Origin: Thermothielavioides terrestris NRRL 8126
Lineage: Eukaryota > Ascomycota > Sordariomycetes > Sordariales > Chaetomiaceae
DNA: 64,000 nt
NCBI RefSeq assembly: GCF_000226115.1
Contig: NC_016459.1
Coordinates: 1,798,001 to 1,862,000 of the forward strand
Reading direction: 5' to 3'
Shown here: positions 11,786 through 22,830 of the stretch, piece by piece
How positions within the stretch are numbered: position 1 is the first letter of the stretch
Layout of the letters: every line of letters begins with the position of its first letter
The notes under the pieces: model-generated
The model's database searches: none
Told to the model about the DNA's origin: nothing
What the model saw: the letters and a program-made list of their open reading frames with translations, nothing else
Translations under genes and position numbers: made by a program

Positions 11786-13125
11786 GATGGTCCAACAGTG
11801 GACACCGCGAGTCGCGACACTGCGGCTAACGTATACGAACACCCCGACCAACGTGACCGAAGACTTAGGCTCCCTCTTATAGAAGCTATGAACGATCGGA
11901 ATATATATACCGAGGGCGCTAGCGACAAAAGACCAAGGCTTTTACAAGAATTCTACGCCTTAGTGCTACTAAAGATATAGCTATATATATAGGCTACTAT
12001 ATATAGATACTACTATAAGGTGTTCTAAGACGAGCTAAACTGCCCCTATAATATATACGAGCTATATAAAAGCGTCGACTATATAAAAGAGGAGATTATA
12101 TAGATTAAGAACAAAGTTAGGCTATAGGTAAGCGCTAAGAGTATATAGGCGAGGACCTAGGCCTAGGTAGCAGAGCAAGGCGTGCCTACGACGTTAGCGC
12201 CCTAGCTATTTAAGAGCTATATATAGTATATACCAAAGAAGCTATTTTATAAGCTTATAATCGACCTTAGATAAACATCTATAGATATTATTAATAGGAG
12301 CGTAGAGGATATGGTCTAGGCGGTAAATACAGCTATAACTACAATAGGAGCGACTATAAAGGGCGGTAGAAGCGGCGTTATTATAGTATAGAAGCTACCA
12401 AAGAGTAGGAACGTAGTAGTTATATTCGAAAAGGATTGCTAGGCGTAGTTTGCTAATAAGAACAACGAGGTATAGGTTACTACTACGTTCGGAGCAACTA
12501 TAGTACTTAAGCGCTATACCTTTATAGTACTAGCGAAGGGCATATAGCTAGCTGCTCTAGCGAGGTATAGAGATAACCTTAGCCACCTAATAGCGGACCT
12601 AGCAAGAGAGAATAAAGTCTAGATTATATATATAAGGCTATATATACTATAGGGTAGTACTAAAGGCAATTAGAGGCTATAGACGATATATATATTAGTC
12701 GAGCTTTATATAGTTAAAGAAGCTATAAGGCTTATTAATCGGGGTATTCTACTTAACTATATAGTCTACCTTTGTAAACGCTTTAAAAGTATAGCGTATA
12801 TAGTCCTATACTTTAAATATAGAAAATAAAGGCATAAAGCGGTATTCTATAAAGAGGAGGAAGTATACTATCTAGTTTATACTTATACAATGTATAGCGA
12901 TAGCTATACTATAAAGGAGCAAGAGGCACAGTGTCTAATAAAGACTAACCTAGCTAGGTACTAGCTAAAGTACATCAACTATAGAGGTGCCTATATAACC
13001 TTCGATATAAGCTATAAGATTATATAGAAGTAGCATAGATATATAAGGGAGCGGTTCCTTAACCGTCTACTTACGTTCTATATACCCTAACCTTAGGCAA
13101 TGGCGATAACGGTAGCGAATATATA
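11786..13125 (+). pseudogene. LINE-b ORF1
   Basis: Least damaged ORF1 N-terminus in the window: a 60-codon stretch (11798-11980) is still open and includes NIYTEGASDKRPRLLQEFY. Downstream the frame continues with RIP-type stops through a helical region to the zinc-knuckle region at about 12810-12900 (YFKYRKQRHKAVFY, of CX2CX4HX4C type once C-to-Y changes are allowed for). It ends near a TAG at 13124. The likely role is RNA binding in the ribonucleoprotein particle. The start is uncertain: the open stretch begins at GTG, and an ATG at 11787 is in another frame. Confidence 0.75.
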
Positions 13126-13379
13126 GTATAAAAGCCAAGAAAACAAGTTAGGGGAATAGCGCCTAAGGAAGCGCCTAGCCAAGGTAAGCTAGCCCACCGA
13201 CATCTAGAGGGCAAAGCGCTCCAATAGTATAGACCTATTCTAGTTTAAAGTACTCTTATAAACGTTCTAGGGGGCTAGGGCGTAGAACAAGAGTATTGTT
13301 TGTATAACGCTCCTATACAACGTAAGTATAGAGTTAGCTTTGTAGCCTAATATAGTTATAACTAAGGGCCCCTACTCTA

Positions 13380-16300
13380 TACTAAGTATACAACTATAAC
13401 GCTAAGGCTACTCTACTAGAATACTAATAGTAGTAGGCACCGCCTTAACTAAGCGCTAGAAAAGAAAGAAGAGTTTAACCTAGTAGCGATTTAAAAGCTA
13501 CTAATCCGTCTAACTACAACCTCGCCTACTCTACCCTATAAACAAAGTAAACGGTATAAAATAATATATAGTACTAATAGGGCAGCGCTATATATAAGTA
13601 AACGCCTCGATTATACAATATAGTCTATTAAAGCTAAGGAAGACTAAGCAACAATAACGTTTAAGAAGGAGGGGTTGGACCCCCTTACAATATAGTCTAT
13701 CTACTTACCTAACTAGGAGCTAGGGTAGCAATCGCCGTTCTATGCCCTAGTAGATTAAGAGCCAAGGGGGCGTAATATACTTGTAGACGACTTTAACGCC
13801 TACTACCTAATATAGGATAAGTAAAATAGAACCTCCTAATTAGCGGGTACACTACTCTAGATTACAATAGAGTAGGAGCTTAAGCTCTATATGCCTTATA
13901 ATATACCTACCTAAGTTTAGTAAAGTAATAAAAATAGTATAATCAACTATATCTAGGCAATATAGGGCAGTAGTATCTAATAGCTAGGGCCGCTCGACTT
14001 AGTAGGCTTAGACTATATGCCCTAGATAGCTAAAGTGCTACTAAGAAGGAATAGCAGCAAAGCCGCTATACTACTAGGCTATAGCTAAGCGCTACTTAAC
14101 TATAAGAGGTATAAAGCTAAAGTATAGTTCCTTACCCTACTAAGGGAGATCGATATAGTAGAGTAGCTTAAAGATATAGTAGATACCCTAGTATATAAGC
14201 TAACTAGTATCATAGATATAGCAGTACTACGCTATAAGCTTAACCGGAGGTCCTATATACTATAGTAGAACTTCGAAGTCAATAAGGCAATATAAGAAGC
14301 AAAGAGGGCTAAATGCGCCTAGCGGTCAAGCCGTATAGCAAGCTCCTAAACGTATTACCGTAAAGCAATATAGCGTTTCGAACGCTACGCCTATCAATTG
14401 TAGACACTATACTAGCGCTACTTGCTCGCTAGGGCGTTGAAGGAGCAGAAGCTAATATAGAATATCGAAAGGTAGACGTAGCTTTGTAGCCACTAACGCC
14501 CTAAGCCGCTAGCGCTACCAACGCTCTAGCTAGGACCTAGCGAGCCCTAAAGCGCTATAATATATACTTAAAAGGCGGAGGCGCTAACAGAGCGCTTCTT
14601 CCCTACCCTATAAGCGTAGTACAACAGTATACCTAACCAAGATTAGCCTAAAGAGTCTTTCTATAACACTACGCCTATCAACTAGGAAGTCTATCTATAG
14701 TACTAAAATTATAAAGATTATAAGCTATATAGGATTAAATAAGGTGCTTAGTAAAGACCTTTTTACTAATAAGTTTCTTAAAGCCTATAATAAGGAGAAC
14801 AAGCTATTAGAGATACTTATAGCAATTATATACGCCTATTTCAAGCTAGAGCACTTCCTATATAGATTCTACACTATATAGGTAATCGTCCTTAGGAAAC
14901 TAAGGAAGTCTCTAGAACAGCTAATAGAAGTAGAGATATACTACCTAATATCGCTACTTAGTGCAATAGATAAGATTATTAAGACGGCTATTGTAGACCG
15001 AGTAATATATATAGCTAAGGCGTATAAGCTACTCCTAGAGATATAGATAGGCTTCCAACAGTATAGGTCTATAGAGGTAACAATCTAGATAGTGACTAAT
15101 ATAGTAAAGACGGTATAAGTATATAACGCCTATACTTCGCTATTACAACTAGACTTAAAAGGCGCCTTCGACTAAGTCGACTAAGTCTAGCTACTATATA
15201 TACTCTAGATACTAGGCTTTAAAAGGAAGCTAATTATACTCCTAAAGAGCTACTTCAAGGATTATACAACGCGCCTATAGTTCAATAGGATTATAGCTAA
15301 GCCAACGACCCTATAGCAAGGTACGCTATAGGGTTCGCTACTATCGCCAACGCTATTTATCCTCTTTATCACTCCCTTATTCTATACCTTCAAAGCGTAT
15401 ACTAGGCTCCTAATAGTCGGATATACAAATAATACCAACCTTCTTATATTTAGATAGGATATACTAGTGTACTATCGTATACTAGAGAGAGGGTTTACTA
15501 AGTATAAGAAATAGGCTATAGAACAAGGGATATAGTACAAACTAGCAAAGAGCAAGCTTATCTACTTTACAAAGGCGTAGTAGCTATATATAGAGGTCGT
15601 CAATATCCTTAGCAAAGGTTAGCTAGGACTTATACCTATAGAGTCAACGAGGTTCCTAGGTATATAGCTAGACTATAAGCTCTTATTTTAAGTATATAAG
15701 AAAGCGGTTAAAGCTAAGATAGCTATATAGAAGTTTACCTTTATAAGACTTATAGCGAAGACGTATAAAGTATATATTATATAAGCTTAGGAGATCTATA
15801 CAAAGGTCATTAGGAGCGTCCTTTTATATAAGGCAATAGTATAGTATACTTTAACGCTAATCAGAGGGACTCCCTATAAGATCGTATATAGCTTTAGCGC
15901 AACGTAGTCGGGCTACCTCTAGGTTATTACTAGTATATATAAGGCTACGCCAATCTATAACCTAGAAAGTAAGACCTAGATACCCCCTATCGATTTATAC
16001 CTTAACCGCTAAGCGGCGTATACTAAATAGAGGCTCTAGAAAACTAGGCTTATATAGCTTCTATACAATATCTATATAAAGGTAGCGTTAAAGTTAAAGA
16101 AGTAGCGCTATATACGCTACAACCTAGTAGTAGGGCCAGCTATAAAGGAGTCTCCTATAGAGTAGAGGCAACTATAGGCTAAGGACTAGCTCCTTATACA
16201 CCGCCTAGCGATAGTAGTAGAGGTTTAGGGCAAGAGCGACAAGGACGATAGTTAGAGACCCTAAAAGCTATAGCTATATACTAATGTAGATATAGCTATA

Positions 16301-17060
16301 GTAGAGGAGTAGAAGGTATATAGAGAACTATAGATACGCTATATAGACGTTAGAAGGCTAGAGAGGGCACACTATAGGGAGGCAGTAGACCTATACAACC
16401 TAGAGCCTCCTACCTAAGTGCTATAAGTATATAAGGATCTTAGCAAGGTATAGAGCTCCCTCCTTATATAGACGTACATTAGGGCTATTGGCCTTAGGCA
16501 GTTCCTATTCTAAAAGGGGGTACTAGATATACCTATACCACTCTACCGCTATAGCAAAGCGCTTAAGACTATCGCCTACTTTACAATATACTATAGGGAC
16601 CCTATAGTTGCTATAGGGAGGCCCTATATTAAAGACCAATATATATTATTTATATTACTTAGGAGTAGGAGAGACGCCTAAAGGATTATAGGATAGCTAA
16701 TATACACTAAGCGCCTATAGGAGTACTAGCTAACGCTTAAGCTAAACGTCGAGGGCGAGGTAGGATATAAGAGAGCGGTAGAGAGCGCCACAGGTATATA
16801 GTAGGAGCATAGTAGCTAGGACAGCGTAGTAGAGGAGCCCCTAGCGGCTAGCTATAAGAACTTAGGCATAGGCGAGAGGCGTAGGAGGAGGAGGAAGAGG
16901 TATAGGAAGGTCGGCCTCTAGCTACTCCTCGTAAGTATATAGTACATTTAGCGGCTACGGTACCTACGCTAAGAGCGTATCGTATACGTAAGTAGTATGC
17001 AACGGGCTGTATAGGCCGCTATATCTCTATCGCTACTAGGCTAGAAAAGTAAATTCCAGC
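13380..17060 (+). pseudogene. LINE-b ORF2 (endonuclease, reverse transcriptase)
   Basis: The endonuclease domain begins near 13440 with a frame reading ALYISKRLDYTIQS, followed by the GDFNAHH-type box decayed to DDFNAYY at about 13787-13807. The RT has motif A QLDLKGAFD at about 15146-15172, motif B GSLLSPTLF near 15340, and the catalytic box read as YTNNTN at about 15421-15438 (both Asp to Asn). The C-terminal finger is at about 16540-16600, with the Cys codons now TAC/TAT, then a basic RRRRRKR run near 16880. I see no RNase H motif. Numerous TAG/TAA codons make it non-functional. Confidence 0.85.
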
Positions 17061-17199
17061 GAGTTAGAGAGAGGGAATTGGGGAGGCCTGCCCTACGTAG
17101 CGGGAACGTAGTATAGGCACTACGTATAAGTGGTATATATAGAGGTGGAGGGACCGCTTGCCCTTAGTAGCGAGGCACTAGGTGCCTCTTCAATATAAG

Positions 17200-17229
<30 letters not shown>

Positions 17230-17232
<3 letters not shown>

Positions 17233-17800
17233 TAATATATTTCTAAATCTTTAGTAGGCTATATCAATTAGTAGAATTTGTTAGATATAGGTTTAGAAAG
17301 TAACTCTCTACATTTTAATATTTATAGCTACTGCTAAGCCTTTTAACATTGGTCTTAATGCTCTATCGTTTAGTCTCTTTGCTCAATGTCCTTCTAGTAT
17401 TTAGAGTTTAATGCCTTAGGAACAAAGGAGTTATAAAGAATCTCAAGGATATAACTCTATTCTAGATTATATAGTTTGTCTTTAAGCTAGATCAACCGAT
17501 ATTAGTGAGTATTTAATAGAATATCGTAGTAAATAAGCTACTATTAGCCTAGTAATAGCTAATACTCCTTCCCTATATTAAGAGCTAGAAATAGAGTATC
17601 CTTCTATATTCTCTTATTAATTTAGAGGTCGAATTTTAGGATTAAGTCGATAAGGTTTATAGATTAGCTTTAGAAGTCCTTTATAGAGATCAGAGTCTTA
17701 AGCGATATCCCTTTAACACTAAGTTTCTTAGCGATTCGCTTTATATAGGTTCGATTAAAGAAGGTATAACCGTTTACTCTAGAGTTAACAAGTATAATAA
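17230..17800 (-). pseudogene. GyA-2 protease and protease-RT linker, minus strand
   Basis: Continues GyA-2 pol beyond LINE-b. The aspartic-protease motif lies at about 17770-17790 on the minus strand. The equivalent in GyA-4 reads VDSRVNGYAFF and is probably a decayed DSG/DTG-type active site. Pol is in the -1 frame relative to gag, whose stop codon is at 17774-17776, so the two frames overlap here. Confidence 0.8.
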
Positions 17801-19858
17801 TAATAATACTAGTTCTATTAATAGCTAATATATAGGGGAAGGAGAGGCTTCGACCGTCTATTAGCTACTAAAGGTCTATTTAGGTAACTGCTAAGCTAAT
17901 ATCTAGCTCTAAGCTAGAGTCTACTTTCTCTAAAGCTCTTAGTTTTCCAATTCGGTAGTCTTAGTTTTATTTTCTTTAACTAAGTTCGTTATCTTCTCTA
18001 AGTCTACCTCTATCTTCTTAATTATAGCTATAATACGTTTTAGGCATTATACCTTTATATAACTAGTCTCTTAGTAATAAAAGTATTTACCCTCCTTTTT
18101 TAAAGTATTACACTCTTTCTAAAAGAGCCTAGAAGATCCTAATTTAGCCTTGCCTCTACTAGAGCTATCTAGCTAAAGGGTCTTTTCTTTCTTCTTTATA
18201 GGAGCTAATCCTCCGTTTAGTTGTCTAGATCCTAGTGAATTGGATTTTCTATCTTTCTAATCCTTCTTAGCTATCTCCTAGAGTAAGGAGAACTAGTGAC
18301 TAAGGCGAGTAAAGTTGTTAAAGCTAATATTTAGATCGACTAGATCTCTCGCTATCTAGAAACGTAGGCTCTAAGAGAGTTGAATATAGAATTCTTCTTT
18401 CTACTTGTCTTTAAGTTTCTTAGACTTAGTAGCAAGGTAGATAAACTTAATAAGGAACTTATAGTAGAGTATAGATCCTATCTTTAAGACTATAAAATTG
18501 TTCTTCGTATAGCAGAGTTTAGTAGAATCGATATAAAATCTGTCTAGGAAGTCGAACAACTTATTAAGATTAGTAATTAGCTTTGCTATATCCTCTTTAA
18601 AGTAGGGTACTAAAGCCTCTATTGCTTTACTATTAATAAAGGACACTATATATCTAAATTTTAAATCCTTTATTAAAAACAATTTATAGTTCTCTTTAAT
18701 CTTCTAAAGTATAGCTACCTTCTATATTAAATACTTTAGGTCTTTGTTATTAGTAAACTTTTTAAGGTTAATAATCTTCGTAGTTTTTATATAAGTTATA
18801 GGTTTAAAAGTCTTTTTAGTCGTTGGGATTAGACGATTAGGATTATATAACTCTAAATATAACTTAGTTTATATTAGTTCGGTTTAGGTCAAGGGTATAG
18901 TTTAGTCCTATAGATCGACTATATTAGCAATCTTCTTAAAGAGCTCTATCTTCTCGTCTTCTAGTGCTATCTTATTATATAAGAGTACCTCGACTTAAGT
19001 GTATAAAGTAGAAAGTTCTTTAAGGTTAGGGATATTGCCTTATTCTTACTTAAACTACTAAACTCTTATAAGTAGCACTACTATCGAATTAGCTAGTGCG
19101 TTGTAGATGACTCGTAGAGCTATAGCCTATCCAATTACTATATTGTACTATACAATAATTGATTAAATTATTTTAATAAGATTATCGCTTTATAACTAAT
19201 CGACCTATTTAATACTCAATAGCTAGATCTCCTTAGGAGCAATCGGTTTATTATCCTAAGAGAAATAGGCGATAGCGATATACTTATTCTTAAGCCTTAG
19301 ATAGCGCTTAATCAAATCTATTTCCTATTCCTTAGCTAAATACTCGATTTAGCTAATTCGATTAAAAAAACTTAGGAATAGGATTTATAAATTTATATTC
19401 CTCGATTAAGTTAGTAGTTATCTAGGTTTAGGAGCTAAATAGAGTTAAATCGCTAATCTTCGATCGAATTTAGGTACCTTAGTTACCTCCTACGTTGAAT
19501 TTACAGAGATCTACTAGATTAATCTTCTAGGTGTTCTAGTCCTATTTGGTAGGCCTAGGAGTATAATCTACGTTCTTTATCTCGTAAGCTATTGTTGGAA
19601 TTGTACTTCTTTTAGGACTTCTTCTATCGATCGATATAGTTGAATCGCCTTAATAGAGTAATCGCACTACTTACCACTAGTCGATCATAGGTTGCTTCGC
19701 TATTAGCAACCTATTGTATATTTAACAGTTTATCTTTAGTACCAATTAGTTCCTAGCTAACCTATCGCACTGCATTGTTGGTAAGTCGAAGGTTCTATTA
19801 GAGATTTAGGTTCCTTAGCCAACTAAACTAGTCTTGTCGAGAAGACTATATTGGATAT
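17774..19858 (-). pseudogene. GyA-2 gag, full length (2085 nt)
   Basis: Capsid/nucleocapsid precursor of the chromovirus. The start codon has become ATA (19856-19858) and the stop TAA is at 17774-17776, giving exactly 2085 nt, the same as GyA-4. A 94-codon segment (18401-18682) is still open; it contains EALVPYFKEDIAKLITNLN and FDFLDRFY. The zinc knuckle (CX2CX4HX4C in the ancestor) lies near 18044-18085. No indels are evident; damage is C-to-T/G-to-A only. The open part contains no Gln or Trp codons, which explains its survival without selection. Confidence 0.9.
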
Positions 19859-19900
19859 TATATCGCCTTTGTAGGCCTATAGTAGTAAGACTTAAAATAA

Positions 19901-20286
19901 TATTATAGCAAGGTAAAACAAATGCTAGATAACTCGTAGCTAAATTGATCTTCGATTAATAAAGACTTTAAGTCTAAGGAGAGAGAGGAAAACTATCAAT
20001 ATATAAGTAGAAAACTGTACTAAAATACCTTAGGTAGTATGTATAGACAATTTACAATAGGGCTACAATTTGTAGTAGAGCTACAAAGTCTATATACTAT
20101 AAAGTAAAACATAGTTTACCTTATTAGTACGTTTTTCCTTATTAGCAAGTCAACCCCTCCTTCTTAATCTAGAAGTCGACTCGAATCCTATAAATCTACT
20201 AACTTAGGAAGTTACATAGGTATATAGTTATATAACAGGTCTATATGCAAGTTATATAACGGTGGTTAGCGTGCTATGCCATCATA
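19901..20286 (-). repeat. 5' LTR of GyA-2 (minus orientation)
   Basis: 386 bp, the reverse complement of the GyA LTR: it begins TATTATAGCAAGG (inverted ...CCTTGCCGTGACA) and ends TGCCATCATA. The following GTAGC (20287-20291) is the target duplication in GyA-3 gag. The primer-site complement lies just left, near 19888-19898. Confidence 0.95.
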
Positions 20287-20981
20287 GTAGCGTTGCTATC
20301 GAATTGGCTAGCGCATTGTAGGTGACTTATAAGGCTGTAGCCTATCTAATTGCTATATCGCGCTATATAATAATCGATTAGATTATCTCGACAAAATTGT
20401 CGCTTTATAACTAATCGACCTATTTAGTGCTTAATAGCTAGATCTCCTTAGGGGCAATCGGTTCGTTATCCTAAGGGAAATAGGCAATAGCAATATATTT
20501 GTTCTTAAGCCTTAGATAATATTCGATTAAATCTATCTCCTATTCTTTAGTTAAATACTTAATCTAGCTAATTTAGTTGAAAAACTTAGGAATAGGATTT
20601 ATAAGTTTATATTCCTCGATCAAGTTGGTGGTCATTTAGATTTAAGAGCTAAACAGAGTTAAATTGCTAATCTTTAATCGAATTTAGGTACCTTAGTTAC
20701 CTTCTACGTTGAATTCGTAGAGATCTATTAGATTAATCTTCTAGGTATTCTAGCCCTGTTCGGTAGGCCTAGGAGTATAACCTACGTTTTCTGTCTTATA
20801 AGCTATTGTTAGAATCGTACTTCTTTTAAGACTTCTTCTATCGATCAATATAGTTGAATTGCTTTAATAGGGTGATTGTACTGTTTGCCACTAGTTGATT
20901 AGAGGTTACTTCGCTATTAGCAACCTATTGTATATTTGACGGTTTATCCTCGATGCTAATTAGTTCCTAGCTAACCTATTG

Positions 20982-20986
<5 letters not shown>
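20287..20986 (-). pseudogene. GyA-3 gag, N-terminal segment
   Basis: Minus-strand gag corresponding to GyA-4 bases 42017-42716. Copy GyA-2 was inserted at its left edge, and LINE-d at its right edge with the 12-bp duplication CCTATTGCATTA (20975-20986, repeated at 53938-53949). The remainder of the gag start and the 5' LTR are at 53938-54464. RIP-type stops throughout. Confidence 0.9.
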
Positions 20987-21015
<29 letters not shown>

Positions 21016-21204
21016 CTTATATCGAAGAGGCACTTAGTGCCTCGCTACTAAGGGCAAGCGGTCCCTCCACCTCTATGTACACTACTTATATATAGCGCCT
21101 ACACTACGTTCCCACTACGTAGGGCGGGCCTCCCTAATTCCTTCTCTCTAACTCGCTAGAACTCACCTTTCTAGTCTAGTGGCGACAGAGATATAGCGGC
21201 CTAT
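20987..21204 (-). mobile_element. LINE-d, 3' end (minus strand)
   Basis: Starts with the reversed (TAA)n tail at 20987, then the inverted 3' stem-loop and the ORF2 tail. It is cut at 21204 by GyB, whose 5-bp duplication CCTAT (21200-21204) recurs at 48944-48948, where LINE-d resumes. The flanking duplication on both outer sides shows this is not an independent solo tail. Confidence 0.92.
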
Positions 21205-21453
21205 TATTATAGACTAGGCTATACCTAGGCTAGGTATATAGGGCTACACCTAGGATCTATAGTAGCCCTAGGACGAACCTATAGCGGGCCTGCCTCGCGC
21301 CTAGAATAACGTTGGTCCAAACCCATTTCGCGAGCCTCTAAAAAACTCTATATGTAGGGACTATAGCCTATACTTCTCCTTTTTCCTTCCTTAAGGTAGT
21401 TGAATAGAACATCGTACGCTTATCTATAGACGCTATAAGGCTAGTACGTTATA
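21205..21453 (+). repeat. 5' LTR of GyB
   Basis: Begins TATTATAGAC (RIP form of TGTTATAGAC) and ends GTACGTTATA (GTACGTTACA in the 3' LTR). It contains AAGGTAGTTGAA at 21393-21404, which is exactly complementary to 21455-21466 just downstream of the LTR. Confidence 0.93.
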
Positions 21454-21454
21454 G

Positions 21455-21466
21455 TTCAACTACCTT
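21455..21466 (+). promoter_or_regulatory. GyB primer-binding site, self-priming type
   Basis: TTCAACTACCTT starts two bases after the 5' LTR and is the perfect 12-nt reverse complement of LTR bases 21393-21404. In Tf1-type elements the 5' end of the RNA folds back on this position and primes minus-strand synthesis. The function here is inferred from position and complementarity. Confidence 0.7.
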
Positions 21467-22830
21467 TATATAGATAGAGTAGCTATTACTTCTAGACGTA
21501 GACAAGAGTAGTACGCTAGGCGTTTCGACGCTAGTACCGAGTGGACTAGACGCTACTATAAACAACCTAAACGTCCTATAGGTCCTAGACCTAGATTAGG
21601 TCCACGAATACTTCTAACTCTTATAGGAGACGATCGTACATTAGAACGTAACTATTAAGGAACTTTGTATAGCTTAGATTGCTATAGCTTAGGCTATAAA
21701 CGCCTTTATAGTAGCCAATGCTCTAGCTTCGACGACTGATGCTATAGCTCTAGTAGCTCCTTAGACGTAGTAGAAGCGTCTCCCTATAGGACAACCCTTC
21801 AATAGTAAAAAGGAGCTCTTCGCTATTTAGAAGGCTATAATAGTATATATCCTAGTAGCGAACTAGGACTTTATTAGAGGCCTCTATAACTAGTAGGTAT
21901 TCATTTAGAGGAACCTTAGCTAGGGGATCTAGGCTAAAGTCATAGCCTTCTATAAGTTAGGAGGACCTAGCTACAACTATAACCTAGGAGCGTTTCTTAA
22001 ATATCTCGCAACAGTCTATATAGACCTCTATAAATAGGTTATAGCCTTAACGAAGCTAGATATATTTCGCTAAGAAGATAATAAGCCGTTCTCCTCCTTT
22101 ATTATTCGCTTCGAGGCGAAGCTATCGAAGGCTAGAGGATTCAATTAGAGCGACAAGGTACAACTTATTAGACTATAACGATACCTCTCCTCAAAGTTGA
22201 AGTATATCGCAATAGGATAGGAGGTCCTATAGAACGACTATATTATAGCTATTACAAAGTACTATAAGATCGCTATTGACCTAGAGGCCCTTTGTCTAAA
22301 GGAACGACATTAGTAGTCCTAGGGGAAGTGACCTAGGCCTAATGTAGATATAGAGAAGGATACGGATAGAGATATACCAATAATCGGGATTAATATAATC
22401 TATATTGCCCTAGCCTAGGGGGGAGCTAATAAGGGTTATAGAGGAAAGTAGTAGCGGAATAGAGGAAAACGAAGTATAAACGTACTATAGGCGAAGTAGA
22501 TAAGCGACGAAGTATATATAGTACGCTAATAGGCTAGAGCCTATATCCGTTATAGGCGCTAGGGCTACTTTGTAGCTACTTGCCCCTTCGCTCTAGCTAA
22601 GAGACTAGCTCCCTAGGTCGATATCAATAAGTTAGAGGCTAAGGAATAGGTAGAGGAGGACTCCTCTTTTAAAGAGAAGGAAGGAAAAGAGTAGCCCCTA
22701 TACAAAGTCTTGTATAAGGGCTAAAAGGACCTAGCCGTTTATAGAACGAGTTTATAGAGATTAGAGAGAGAATAGATAAACCCCCCTTTCTTATCTTTGT
22801 TTTCCTAAACTCCTTTAGTTTTATAAATAT
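21456..22830 (+). pseudogene. GyB gag
   Basis: Frame with codons at positions divisible by 3, open apart from RIP-type stops from the leader to about 22800. A central region of capsid type (PIGQPFNSKKELFAI at about 21783, then FSSFIIRFEAKLSKARGFN near 22100) precedes a zinc knuckle at 22542-22583. The knuckle reads Y-I-R-Y-x4-Y-x4-C and is CX2CX4HX4C in the ancestor. It is the structural protein of the virus-like particle. The start codon is not recognisable, since ATG codons near the leader have become ATA. Downstream, pol continues in a different frame (+1). Confidence 0.8.

Larger units (their letters stand above)
11636..17229 (+). mobile_element. LINE-b, full-length Tad-like retrotransposon
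   Basis: About 5.6 kb, colinear with LINE-a from GAGCTTCTTCG to a long (TAA)n tail (about 17199-17229). The 13-bp target duplication is at 11615-11627 and 17230-17242. Eight untemplated bases TAGAATCA separate the duplication from the 5' end. It is inserted in GyA-2 between gag/protease and RT, in the orientation opposite to its host. Confidence 0.93.

Noticed and set aside
11787..11980. ATG at 11787 as ORF1 start of LINE-b
   Set aside because: It is in a different phase from the conserved ORF1 frame starting within 11798; the true start could not be determined.
20987..21204. Independent solo LINE tail
   Set aside because: GyB duplication CCTAT and outer duplication CCTATTGCATTA show that it is the 3' end of LINE-d continued at 48949.
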